Source: Quillaja saponaria
Taxonomy: Eukaryota; Streptophyta; Magnoliopsida; Fabales; Quillajaceae
DNA: 64,000 nt
Direction of reading: 5' to 3'
Assembly (NCBI GenBank): GCA_029379385.1
Contig: CM055607.1
Location: forward strand, 11,904,001-11,968,000
In this document: positions 25,150-35,690 of the stretch, piece after piece
Layout of the letters: each line of letters starts with the position of its first letter
How positions within the stretch are numbered: position 1 is the first letter of the stretch
Notes under the pieces: model-generated
Database searches by the model: none
What the model was told of the DNA's origin: nothing
Seen by the model: only the letters and a program-made list of their open reading frames with translations
Translations under genes and position numbers: made by a program

Positions 25150-26270
25150 TAACTTTCAATTAATTTTCAAATACATTACTTTTAATATCATGTTATGTAC
25201 TTATAATTTATTAACTTAGTATACATTTGTTTCTGCATTTCATACTAAATATACCTTGGGACAATGAAGGAGATCTTGATATGCTGCCTTAAGATTTTAT
25301 TGCATACTATTTCTAGTTACTACCTATTGGTAAGTCACTGTTAATTTAATTTCTAGTTTATTGGTGGCTGATGTGTTGCTGTTTGTTTAAGTTGAGATCT
25401 ATTGGGTGTTGCAGGATGTTGATTTTGTGGCTGTTGGTTGCTGAGTTGTGGATCAACCTTTGAAAGTTGCTCTTTTGCTGACTTATTTAATGACAAGTTA
25501 ACAACTATTTCTTTTTGTTTAACATTATTGCTTATGTCTTCTGAATTTTATGAACTTAAATATTTGTACAATGTCTAAATGTTAAGGAGTTATACTTATG
25601 CTAGAAGTTTAAATTATGTTTGTGCTTGAAGTTTAAATTTGTAAGTTGAGTTTAGAGAACTCAAATGCAGTTATGCAGCAGGTTATGGATTTATGCAGGT
25701 TTTGGAATGTATGATATTTTGTTTGTTAAAGAACTCAGCAAATTTGCAAATGTAGTATTTGAATGTTATTAATTTATACTGGTTTAAAATGTATGTGTAT
25801 TTGTAAGTTGAGTTAGAAAATTGGGTTATATGTAGAATGATGCTTGTTTGATTGTATACAGGTGTCTTCAAGTTTTAGCATTTTAGGTGTATATTGATGT
25901 ATACAGGTTTTAAATATATTGATGTTATTTAATTAATTATGTGTGTAGTGCAATTGAATTATTTGTATGCTATTTATTTAAATATATTAATGTACACAAT
26001 TTTGGGAAAATAATAATACAATTTTTGGGCCTAAAATTTTGAAATTGGTTTGTTTGTAAAAATTGAATTTGGGCCTAAAATCTTGAAAGCCCAACTGATG
26101 GTCCAAAACCGACCGGCCCGTCTCATTTAAATCAAAATTCAACTAGTTTGCAAATAAAAAAACCGTCTTAGGCTGGTTTTTTGGCGAGTAACATTTTTAA
26201 TAAACCGAATTGATCGGGTTAGTTGATAATAGCCCCATAACCGACTCGACCTGACCGCCTGCACACCCCT

Positions 26271-26278
26271 ATTTTAGG
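26271..26278 (+). repeat. Right 8-bp target-site duplication of the hAT element
   Basis: ATTTTAGG, an exact match to 20668-20675. Confidence 0.9.
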
Positions 26279-26604
26279 CAGTGAACAACCCAAAAAAAAA
26301 AAAAAAACGGAAGACAGGGAAGAAAGTGATTGGGCACTCCTTAACACCTTGAAATGCTTTTAAATGAACAAAGGGAAAATCAATACACAAAATAACCTAA
26401 TTGAATATGATGTAAAGATAGGAAAAAGAGAACATATGATTCAAATTCCGAATAGAAATCCTAAATTGCAACAAGAAAATTATTACTATAATTAAAAAAG
26501 AAAAATCCCAAAGCAAAGGGGTAAAAACCATAAACCAAATGAAAAATAATAATTGTAAAATCAATGATGGGATCTATTAATATAATATAATGACATCCTT
26601 TGAG

Positions 26605-27010
26605 AGCATGCCACGTGGCGGTTACCCCTCTACTTGGTGGATTGTACATTTTAGGTAGCATGTGATGGTGCTCTCCTCCCCTATATATACATGTTATGTT
26701 CCTCAGAGAATGGCAGAGAGAAAAACAGGAGAAAGTCAGATGAAAAGTCTAACTTATTCCTCCTCAACACATTTACTTAGCTCTTTTTCTTCTGACTTAA
26801 TCATCAGAGGATTTAGAGAGTTCACCCAAAACCTGGCTCCCGTCCTCTATTTTGCAAGACACGAGGTCGATAGGTCGCCTGGTCGCCAAGACATTGTCGA
26901 AACACGTTGACCACAAAACTATTTTGATACCGTCCACTCCAGTAACCCGTGTGGATTAACTTGACATTAACAAGATCTTTTGGCACCCACGAACGTAGGA
27001 GGAGCAACTA
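26605..27010 (+). other. Promoter-like, possible solo-LTR remnant
   Basis: CCACGTGGC (a G-box) near 26610 is followed about 70 bp later by CTATATATAC, a TATA box. Next comes a pyrimidine-rich transcribed-looking region with CTGACTTAATCATCAGAGG, resembling the R region of some plant Gypsy (Tat-type) LTRs. The 82-residue frame here has no family similarity. I found no second LTR, target duplication or primer-binding site, so this is a weak call. Confidence 0.3.
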
Positions 27011-27459
27011 TTTACAGAATCATCAAGATTCTAAATAAAAATTTGCACACAAAAAACATAATTTATTCAAAAAAAAAAACCTAAACTAAAATATGAGTAA
27101 AGAAGTACAGGGACTTAAATCAAATTTAGATGATGTTACCAAATAAATGAAAAAATAATAATTTTGAATTCACTTACATAGAATTGCTTTTATACAAATC
27201 TGGCTATTTTCAATTAGGTGTCGAAGCATCTCCATAATGTCTTCCTTAAACTCCTTTGAGAGCGACACTAAACATTTGGCCTCTCTTCTTTGGGTTAATC
27301 TTTGTCATCAAAAACAACCAATTAGGTTTCTTTTGTTGCCACTCTCACTACGAACTGCAAGAAGAAGATTAAATAGTTTAACTCGAACAATTGGAGAAGG
27401 AGATTAAATAGTTTAACTCAAACAATTGGAGAAAATTATAGTCCATTAGAAAGACTCCC

Positions 27460-27479
27460 GGGGGGGGGGGGGGGGGGGG
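27460..27479 (+). repeat. G20 homopolymer
   Basis: Twenty consecutive G preceded by CCC. It is either a real mononucleotide repeat or an assembly artefact, since such runs are read poorly. Confidence 0.8.
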
Positions 27480-28374
27480 TTCAACATAGGCATGAGAAGG
27501 ATAGTAAGATTTTTTTTTGTATTACTACTAATTCCCCCCTCAAAACATAAGCATCCTCTCGTTATTTTTTATCCATACAAAATTATCAAATATTCAGATC
27601 TATAACATACTGTACAGATGTTTTGTTGGCTTCTTTCATCTTGTGAACTATCTAATAACCAAAACAATAAACATAAGGTAAAAGAAAATACACTTAAAAT
27701 GGGTAGTTAAATGAATAACCAAAAAAAAAAAAAAAAAAAATCATGAAAACTAAATAAAAACAAACACTCAAATGTAAGGTAACACATAATCAAGGGAACA
27801 ATAATATATCCCACTCGTTAAGTAAACTGAACTTCCTACACGAATGTTCCTTGTTTAGAAAGTAGTTTTAAATATGAAAATGTGTAAGGCCAGAATTATG
27901 GAAGAAAAATGTGTAGACAAAAATAATTTTAGTACTAAAATATATTCTAGAATTATGTAGGAAAAAAGATAAAATAAATAAACTAACTGAATAAAATTGA
28001 TGGACAAAGTTTCAAAATTGACAGAATTTCTAGCATTAGTGTTATTTTCTCACCCAACCACCTTAATTGCAGAAATGCAGCACATGGCAGGCCACCATCC
28101 CAAGAACAAATAGGCAACTCAATGTGAATTTTCCAGATTATATAATAAGCATTTTTTTTTTCTTTTAGTAGAAGTTTTATACGTTAATGTGTAAGAACGA
28201 TTAGAAATATTGAGAGGGGAAAAAAAAAAAAAAAAACCTATTAAAGTTTCAACGTTGACAAAATTTTCAGTATGAGTTAATTGTTTTCATTCAACCATCT
28301 TTTTGGTTAAGGATTCTACTGCTATTGAACAGGTATTAAAAATTGAAGTTATCTCTAGGACTAGGATACCCCAT

Positions 28375-28525
28375 CCAGACAATTAAATTACAATTCAAGG
28401 CATTAATCTTCACTTGATTAATAACGAACTCAACAGTTTGACCTTTAGTTAGTGTTCGAAACCCTCTATATCGAATCGATGTTTGATGAACAAAAAGATC
28501 CTTCCTACTATCTTTTGGGGTTATG
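28375..28525 (-). pseudogene. Cold-shock-domain gene, 3' half
   Basis: On the minus strand, from the retrotransposon border, the sequence reads ITPKDSRKDLFVHQTSIRYR and continues GFRTLTKGQTVEF, which is the second half of a plant cold-shock domain (RNP2-type DLFVHQ motif). Beyond VEF the frame decays, although a shifted frame still shows traces of the D-G-V region. The first half of the domain lies at 34440-34507, on the other side of the Gypsy element. The family (CSP/GRP2) comprises RNA chaperones, often cold-induced. Confidence 0.75.
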
Positions 28526-28904
28526 TGTTGTGTGCCTAAAAGTTAACCTCGAAACACAGCATCATTGATGCTTGAACACATGGTCGTTTAGAGTTTTGTT
28601 AAGGTCTATCTTAGTGTACCATTTTTATCAAAAGGCACCATTTTGTATGTTTCTGTTTGCTTTCTATTTTCAGGCATACTAGCTGTTGGTGTTTGTTAAG
28701 AGGTTGATTCTGTTGGCGTAATTAGGGGAAAATTGGTTTGATTGTTATAATTGAATTTTGGGGCTGTCAATAGTGAAGTTAAATACCAGCTTGGGGATTG
28801 TCCAAACTGTGTTGAAGAATGGAATCAATTAGCTGTAACTTGAACTCTCTCTAAGTTTTGTTTATTTTCCTAGAAAATCATATTTTTATTTTTGGTTCAT
28901 ATTA
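28526..28904 (+). repeat. 5' LTR of the chromovirus
   Basis: Starts TGTTGTGTGCCTAAAAG. The last shared bases with the 3' LTR are the TTTTTGGTTC-TAT block. It is about 379 bp and longer than the 3' LTR, partly because of a short extra segment after GTCGTTTAGAG. The exact 3' border is uncertain by a few bases. Confidence 0.85.
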
Positions 28905-28907
28905 TTT

Positions 28908-28920
28908 TGGTATATGAGCC
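28908..28920 (+). promoter_or_regulatory. Primer-binding site of the chromovirus
   Basis: TGGTATATGAGCC, close to TGGTATCAGAGC, the complement of the initiator tRNA-Met 3' end, a few bases after the 5' LTR. Confidence 0.7.
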
Positions 28921-28929
28921 CAGGCAGTC

Positions 28930-31900
28930 ATGGTGGAAACGAGAGTTCAGCAGGTTAATGGAGAAATCCAAAGGATCGATGCTAGAATTAAAAGTGTACA
29001 GAAGGAGATTCGAGCTCACAACCAAAGAGTGGAAGATTGTCTCACTGTGATGATGGAGGAGCTACGAAAGTTAATGGAGAACCAGAATAGGAACAGAGAA
29101 CCTAGTACCTGGTATGGCTAGAGTTCATAAGGAAATGGACCACCAGTTGGAGGAAAAGCTCAGGAAATGCCAAATCTAGGGGGCAACGGTGGTCTTGGAG
29201 GTGGAGGTTATGAAGGAAATCCAATTCCTGAAATGCAGAATGGAGGTGCAATGTTTCCAGGGGGTATGTTCCAGAAGTACTAAATGCAAGAGTTCCAGGG
29301 ATGTTTGGATATAGAGCAAGACCTGGAATGGCTGAGGGAAACTGTTCCAACAAGCTAGGTAAGCAAGGATGGAGTGCCCAAGGTTTAAGGGAGAGAACAT
29401 CAAGGATTGGAGTTATAAAATTGAGCAATTCTTTGAAGTGGAGGGACTTATGGAAGGTCATAAGATTAGAATAGTAGGTGCTGTCTTAGAAGGAAGAGCA
29501 CCATACTGGCACCAAGCTTATATGAGGACTTTGGCAGGAAGATTCATCACCTGGAACCAATAAGTTATAGATAAGAGTCATAGATTTGCAAATGCAGCCT
29601 TTGAAGATCCAGCAGTTGATTTGGTGAAACTCAAATAGTGAAGAAGTGTGAAAGACTACCAGGACAAATTTGAGAGGATGTTGAGTTAAGCAATCATCCC
29701 TGAGAATTTTACAATTAGTTGTTTTAGTGGATTGAACAAAGAATTAGAGACTGCTGTTAGGAGTTTTGCTCCTCAAAGTCTACCTCAAGTTATGTATTTA
29801 GCTAGGTTACAGGAATCTACATTTGTAGAGTTGACAAAGAAACACCAAATCAAACCATTATCATCTCAATATAATGCTCCCAGAAACACACCCCAATTTC
29901 CACCACCTACTCCTAGATTTTTATCCATCAATACCAATATTAAGCCAAAGTTTGATAGTAACAACTCTAGAAATAACACTTCTTACAAGCCTACTAAAAC
30001 CATGAATCAGATGGAGTGAGAGGAGAAAAGGCAGAAAGGATTGTTATTGGTGTGAGGAGAAATATACACTACGATATAGGTGTAAAAGGCCTAAGTTGTA
30101 CCAGATTTTACTAGAACCAGAAGGTAACAAGGAGGATGAGGTTGAATGTAGCAGTGATATTGGTTTGAGAATTGTGGAGTTGAAGGATGAAGAAGGGAAA
30201 GAGATGTTTCCTGCTATATGTCTGCATACTATACGGGGACTGGATGAAGTGCAGACTATGAAAGTTGAGGGCCAAATTGGGAAGCATACAGTATTGGTGT
30301 TAGTAGATAGTGGAAGTACACATAACTTCCTGGATGTGAGGTGTGCAAGGAAGTTAGGTTGCAATCTAGAACCTGTTGAAAGTTTCCTAGTAACTGTTTC
30401 CAATGGGGACAAGGTGTTAGTGCAATATGTCATTAAGCAGTTGAAATGGACTATGCAAGGAAAGGAGTTCGAAGCTAAATTTTTTATTATACCTCTAGGA
30501 GTGTGTCACATGGTGTTAGGGGTGTAGTGATTGTCTAAGCTTGGTCCTATATTGTGGGATTTTGGCAAGATGGTCATGCAATTTAGTTGTAATGATACTT
30601 AATTTAGGTTACAGGGAAAACAATCAATGAAAATGCAGGGTGTTAAGGAGGGAAAAATAAAAAAGAGTAGTCTGCCTGGAAACTCCCTTATCAAACTACA
30701 AGTTCAACTTATAAGTATTGCCCCAGATAAGGAAATGAATGTTGCCTGCTGTCTACAAGAGGTACTGGAAAATCTACTACTATAGATCATCTGCTAGTAC
30801 AATTTCATGATTTATTTGAAGAACCTAAAGGGTTACCCCTACCATAAAGCCATGACCATAGAATTCCTTTGATGGATGAGGGTGCAGTAGTCAAAATTAG
30901 GCTATATAGATATCCATCTTTACAAAAGGATACTATAAAGCAGATGGTAGATGATATGCTTAAGGCTGGTATCATCAGGGTTAGTAATAGCCCTTTCTCT
31001 TCACCTATTGTGATGGTTAAAAAAAAAGATAGTACTTGGAGAATGTATATTGATTTTAGACAACTAAATCAATTAACAATTAGAGATAAGTTTCCTATAC
31101 TGTCATTGAGAAACTTTTAGATGAGTTACACAAAGCAATGGTGTTTACTGAGTTGGATCTCAGGGCAGGATATCACCAAATCAGAATAACATATAAGAAT
31201 ATTTTCAAAACAGCCTTTAGAACTCATTCCGGGCATTATGAATACTTGGTTATGCCTTTTGGCTTGACCAATGCACCATCTACTTTCCAAAGTCTTATGA
31301 CTGAAGTATTCAGACCCTATTTGAGGAAGTTTGTTTTAGTTTTCATTGATGATATTTTGATTTACAGTAGTAGTTTAGAAGTGCACATCCAACATCTCAC
31401 CATTGTCTTTGAAGAATTGAGAAGGCATACCTTTTTTGTGAAAAATGAGCAAGTGCTCTTCTGTTGTAGAAAAAGTGGAATACCCAGGATATGTAATTTA
31501 TGGGGAGGGTGTAGCAACTAACAGGAAAAATATTGAAAGTATGCTTGATTGTCCCACTCTTAGAATTGTCAAGGCTTTAAGAAGAATTTTAGGGCTTACA
31601 AGGTATTATAGGAAGTTCATCCAAGGATCTGGACTAATCAGTAGACCCTTGACTGAGTTGTGTAGAAAGGTTATTTTCAGTTGGTCAATAGAAGCTAATG
31701 AGGCTTTTGTAAAACTGAAGCATGCTATGACTTAAGCACTTGTGTTGGCTTTACCAGATTTCTCTTTAATGTTTGCTATTGAGACTGATGCTTGTGGAGT
31801 AGGAATAGGAGTTATGCTCATGCAGGAAGGTAAGCCTATTTCTTTATTGAGTAAGGCTTTATTTGGAAAGTATTTGATGTTAGCTATCATCTATGCAGTC

Positions 31901-33536
31901 AGTAAATGGAGCTGTTACTTGGTTGGTAGGCACTTTCAGATCAAAACAAACCATCAAAGCTTGAAGTATCTGTCAGATTAAAGGTTAACAACCCCTGCTC
32001 AACAGGAATTTCTAGTTAAGATGATGGGGTTGACTATGAGATCTGTTATAAGAAGGGTAGTACTAATAAGGTAGCCGATGCCCTGTCCAGAAAATAGGAA
32101 CCTGAGTTGAATATGCTTTATACTATTATACCTCAATCTGAACTGTTATCTAGGATCAAGATTTCATAGCTATATGATGACAAGTTACAGAAGATTATAC
32201 CAGAATTACAACAATATGCTGGCAAACACAAACATTATAATTGGGGAGTAAGGTTTCCTAAAAAGAAAGAACAAGTTGATGGTAGGACATGATAAAGACT
32301 TGCACCTACAGATTCTGGACTACTTTTATAGCAGTCTCATTGGAGGCCATTCTAGTGTTATACAGATCTTTAAGAGACTAACTACAACACTATTTTGGAA
32401 GGGATTAAAAACTGATGTCAAATACTTTATCAGAGCTTGTGGCGTGTGTCAACAGGCCAAATATGACACTGCTGCTGGGTATTGACTGCTACAACCGTTA
32501 CTTATTCCAAACAAGGTGTGGATAGATATAGCCATGGACTTCATCGAAGGTCTTCCAAAATCAGAAGGTAAAGAATTCATTCTGGTGGTTATAGATAGAT
32601 TGAGCAAGTATGCTTATTTTCTAGCTTTGAACCATCCATTTACTGCAATGACAGTAGCTCAGACCTTCATGGATTCAGTTTTCAAGCTGCATGGTCCACC
32701 TAGTTCTATTGTCTTTGATAAGAACAAAACTTTTCTTAAATTTTGAGGTGAACTCATGACAAGGATGGGAATTCAGTTGAGGATGTCCACTGCTTATCAT
32801 CCTCGAACTGATGGCCAAAGTGAAGTACTGAACATATGTCTTGAAACTTACTTAAGGTGCATGACTAGGGAAAGACCTAAAGATCGGGTCAAATGGTTGT
32901 CTCTGGTTGAATTTTGGTATAATACTACTTACTATTCTGCTATTAAAACAACTCCATATCAAGTTGTGTATGGTCAATCTGCTCCTGTTCATGTCCCTTA
33001 TCTAATAGGGGATTGTGTAGTGGAAGCAGTACACAGAAGTTTGGCAGCTAGGGAGAAGATGTTAAGGTTGCTCAAGTTCCACTTGTCTAGGACTTAAACA
33101 AGAATGAAAGCATTTGTGGATAGTCATAGAACTGACAAAGAATTTCAAGTAGGAGATTCTGTTTATCTTAAACTTCAACCCTACAAACAGTCTACTGTTG
33201 CTTCTAAAGTAAATATGAAGCTCAGTTATAGGTTCTTTGGTCCTTATATGGTTGTCAAAAGAGTTGGATTAGTGGCATATGAGTTGAAGTTACCTAGTAG
33301 AGCTAAGATCCATCCAGTGTTCCATATTTCTCAGGTAAAGGCTGCAATTGGTGATCAACATACTTCTACTTCCTTACCTGAGTGTGATGATGATGGGTTA
33401 CTGAGATTGGAACTTCTAGCTATGTTGGATAGAAGGACTATTCGTAGAGGAAACAAAGCTACCACTCAAGTTTTAGTCAAATGGTCCATTTCGTTTGTAG
33501 AAGACTCTACTTGGGAGGATTGGATCACTCTGCATC
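28930..33536 (+). pseudogene. Gag-pol of the chromovirus, many breaks
   Basis: Gag begins at 28930 with a coiled-coil-like N-terminus and continues near 29369-29563 (MECPRFKGENIKDWSYKIEQ). A damaged CCHC knuckle lies near 30040-30090, with the His lost. The protease motif is LVDSGSTHNF (about 30300). Reverse transcriptase is seen at 30869-31120 and 31138-31521, with MPFGLTNAPSTFQ and the catalytic block FIDDILIYSS. RNase H begins near 31742 (ETDACGVGIGVML). The integrase zinc finger and core are at 32276-33097 ([27 protein letters not shown]). The chromodomain ends in VKWSISFVEDSTWEDW (33104-33536). Stops or frameshifts separate almost every block, so it encodes no working polyprotein. Confidence 0.92.
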
Positions 33537-34032
33537 TAGGAGTGGTAATGAGTTGAGCTACCTCGTGAGCTACTTGTTAAGGACTCGAATTAAACACTGT
33601 TCGTTTTTTAAACAAGTCGATCTTGAGTTTTATTTTAAGCTCATTTAGTAAAATAAGCCGAGCTCAATCTTTCTAAATCTCAGCTCGTGAGCTGGATCGT
33701 TTAATATTATTTAATAAATTTTTTATTATTTATATATACATTTATAATAAATCTATTTACATACAAAAAGCTAACATAAATTGTTGCTTGATTTAGTGCT
33801 AATTTTCACAAATACTTGCTAAATGGTCTTGGTTCAACTCTCCTTACCTACAAAACTTTTTAGAATTTTTAAAAAATCTTCAAGAGCCCTTAACTAGCTA
33901 AGTAAATCTTGAATATTTGATCACGAGCTTTTAATGAGCTTAAGTTCGCGACCATGAAACGAGCTCCTACCGAGCTCGAGCTTGTCTAAAATGAGACGAG
34001 TAGAGTCGAGCTTTGGCTCGTTGACAACCCTA
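33537..34032. mobile_element. hAT-type MITE nested in the chromovirus
   Basis: 496 bp. The left end is TAGGAGTGGTAATGAG. The right end as reverse complement is TAGGGTTGTCAACGAG, a terminus common in non-autonomous plant hAT elements. Flanking 8-mers TCTGCATC (33529-33536) and TCTGCACT (34033-34040) agree at the first six positions, consistent with an aged 8-bp target duplication. The subterminal regions are rich in GAGCTC/CTCGAG/GAGCTTG words on both sides. It sits directly after the chromodomain codons and supplies the stop codon there. Confidence 0.75.
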
Positions 34033-34080
34033 TCTGCACTAGAAGTTTCTAGCCTTTCACCCTTGAGGACAAGGGTGTGC

Positions 34081-34439
34081 TGTTATGTGCCTAAAAGTTA
34101 ACCCCAAAACAGTGTCATTGATGCTTGAACACATGGTCGTTTAGAGTATCTTAGTGTATTATCAGACAACACCACTTTATATGTGTCCGTTTGCTTTCTA
34201 TTTTCAGGCTTACTAGTTGTTGGTGTTTGTTAGGAGGTTGAGTCTGTTGGCGTAATTGGGGGAAAATTAGTTTGATTGTTAGAACTGAATTCATAGGCTG
34301 TCAATAGTGAAGTTAAAAACCAGTTTGGGGATTGTCCAAACAGTATTAAAGAATGGAATCAATTAGCTGTAACTTGAATTCTCTCTAAGTTTTGTTTATT
34401 TTTCTAGAAAATCAGATTTTCTATTTTTGGTTCGTATCA
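34081..34439 (+). repeat. 3' LTR of the chromovirus
   Basis: 359 bp, from TGTTATGTGCC to TTCGTATCA. It is preceded by a purine-rich tract and followed by CTATG, which pairs with TTATG before the 5' LTR. It differs from the 5' LTR by several substitutions and indels, indicating an old insertion. Confidence 0.88.
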
Positions 34440-34507
34440 CTATGAACCCGAAAACCTTTTGCGCATTGAACCGTTTCTTTGTGGCAGTTGATCTGAGTCT
34501 CGGCCAT
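34440..34507 (-). pseudogene. Cold-shock-domain gene, 5' half
   Basis: The ATG at 34507 begins MAETQIN. A shifted frame then gives ATKKRFNAQKVFGFI, the first half of a cold-shock domain (family pattern V-K-W-F-N-x-x-K-G-F-G-F-I). It stops exactly at the right border of the Gypsy element, and the continuation ITPKDSRKDLFVHQ is at 28525 going left. Besides the insertion, there is a 1-nt frameshift between start and domain, and the usual Gly of KGFGFI is Val. It was probably a decaying copy when hit, or has decayed since. Confidence 0.75.
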
Positions 34508-34648
34508 GGAAGAGAAGAAAAGGGAGACCAAGAAATCAGAGAGAAACTGTGCAATGTATCGTGCTGAAAGGCAGAGAAGCTGCCTTTTGTTTTTCTTTTT
34601 TTATTTGGCAATAAGTTAAAAAATGACTTTAGAACCCCTCTGTATAAA

Positions 34649-34724
34649 ACTGAGTAGAATTGATCATGAAGGATATTAAATGACATACTGAGTAGAATTG
34701 ATCATGAAGGATATTAAATGACAT
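34649..34724 (+). repeat. 38-bp perfect tandem duplication
   Basis: The unit starting ACTGAGTAGAATTGATCATG occurs at 34649 and again at 34687 without interruption. It is intergenic. Confidence 0.9.
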
Positions 34725-35382
34725 ATAAAGTAAAATTTTCATTTGTTCTAATATTTTAGTATAGTAGAGATAAATATTTAATTTAATTTATTTTCTTTAT
34801 TAAATAATAACTTGATGTATTGTATTTTTTTTTAATTATCAATAATGAGATGTACTTTAAATTAATTAGAATTTTTTTTACATTATAGTTAACTTATAAT
34901 TTGGCTCCAAATCTAAAAATATGGCCATAAATCACATAATCTTTTTTTATAGTTTTATAAACAACTAGAGTTGTTTATATTTAATGTTTATTTGTTTCAT
35001 ATTTATTAGCTTTGAGTATTAGCTTTATTTATTTTTTGTTATTTCTCAAGGTAAAAAAAAAAAAGTTTCAAGGTAAGTATATGAATTTCCGTACTTATTT
35101 TTCTTTTTGAAAATTGTCTTCTAGTTTTATTTATTTATTAGAATTACCTTATATTTTAACTAGGGTATATTATGATATTTTTTTATTTTTAATAGATTTA
35201 AACTGTCAGGACTAAAGATATTCCATTTTTTAATATAATAGGAATTAGTAAATTTAACACTTTAATAAATGTATATTTTATTTTCTATTTATTTTTATTT
35301 AATTGAAATGTGCATAATTGGCCCACAATTGCTAACTAAAAAAATTTAGTAGTTCGGTAGGATGTGTTATGTGCAGCAAAGG

Positions 35383-35413
<31 letters not shown>

Positions 35414-35690
35414 AGGAAAATGTAATGAAAAGAAGTATGAAAAGGATGCAACACGGACTTTCCCGAAAAGGAAAGAAGTTAGGAATAGCCTAAGAGCGAG
35501 TATTAAACTTTTATGTACTCAAGCGAGTATTGCACAGACTGGCATTATCAAACAATAAAAAACAAAATAAAAAAGGATTAAACAAAATTAGAAGTCGGAC
35601 TTCAAGTCCGAGGCAGGCTTCAAAATTTCAAAAAACAGAACATGACCATAAAGTTTACAAACTAGGGGTTTTGTCCAAATCTCTTTAGAT
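34725..35690. other. Intergenic DNA with an A-rich microsatellite
   Basis: AT-rich, with a long A run near 35382-35411. The Lys-rich frame starting at 35364 is a product of that run. No gene is seen. Confidence 0.5.

Larger units (their letters stand above)
20676..26270 (+). mobile_element. 5.6 kb hAT transposon (inactivated)
   Basis: It is bounded by a perfect 8-bp target duplication, ATTTTAGG. The left terminus TACGGGGTGAGCAC and the reverse-complemented right terminus AGGGGTGTGCAGGCGG form short imperfect inverted repeats of hAT type. Subterminal regions are GC-richer and carry CCGACC/CCGGCC repeats at both ends. Inside on the plus strand is a decayed transposase (22390-25149). A 5' segment has a 53-bp tandem duplication (21094-21199) and AT microsatellites (about 22094-22180). 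Several stops and frameshifts show that it is not autonomous now. Confidence 0.92.
26279..28374. other. Gene-free stretch with homopolymers and a possible LTR remnant
   Basis: No intact gene. It contains an A tract near 26294, a promoter-like or LTR-like segment (about 26600-27010), a short coding-like exon relic on the minus strand (about 27180-27330), a G20 run (27460-27479) and an A20 run (about 27722-27740). Confidence 0.5.
28526..34439 (+). mobile_element. Ty3/Gypsy chromovirus LTR retrotransposon, decayed
   Basis: 5.9 kb in all. The two LTRs (28526-about 28904 and 34081-34439) both begin TGTT-TGTGCCTAAAAG. The primer-binding site resembles the 3' end of initiator tRNA-Met (28908-28920). 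The polypurine region is TTGAGGACAAGGGTG just before 34081. Gene order is gag, protease, reverse transcriptase, RNase H, integrase and chromodomain, which is the Gypsy/chromovirus order. The small total and LTR sizes suggest a Reina-like lineage, but this was not tested. The flanks TTATG and CTATG form a 5-bp target duplication with one mismatch. A hAT-type MITE (33537-34032) is nested inside. Confidence 0.92.

Noticed and set aside
35364..35558. Lys-rich 64-residue frame
   Set aside because: It is produced by an A30 microsatellite.
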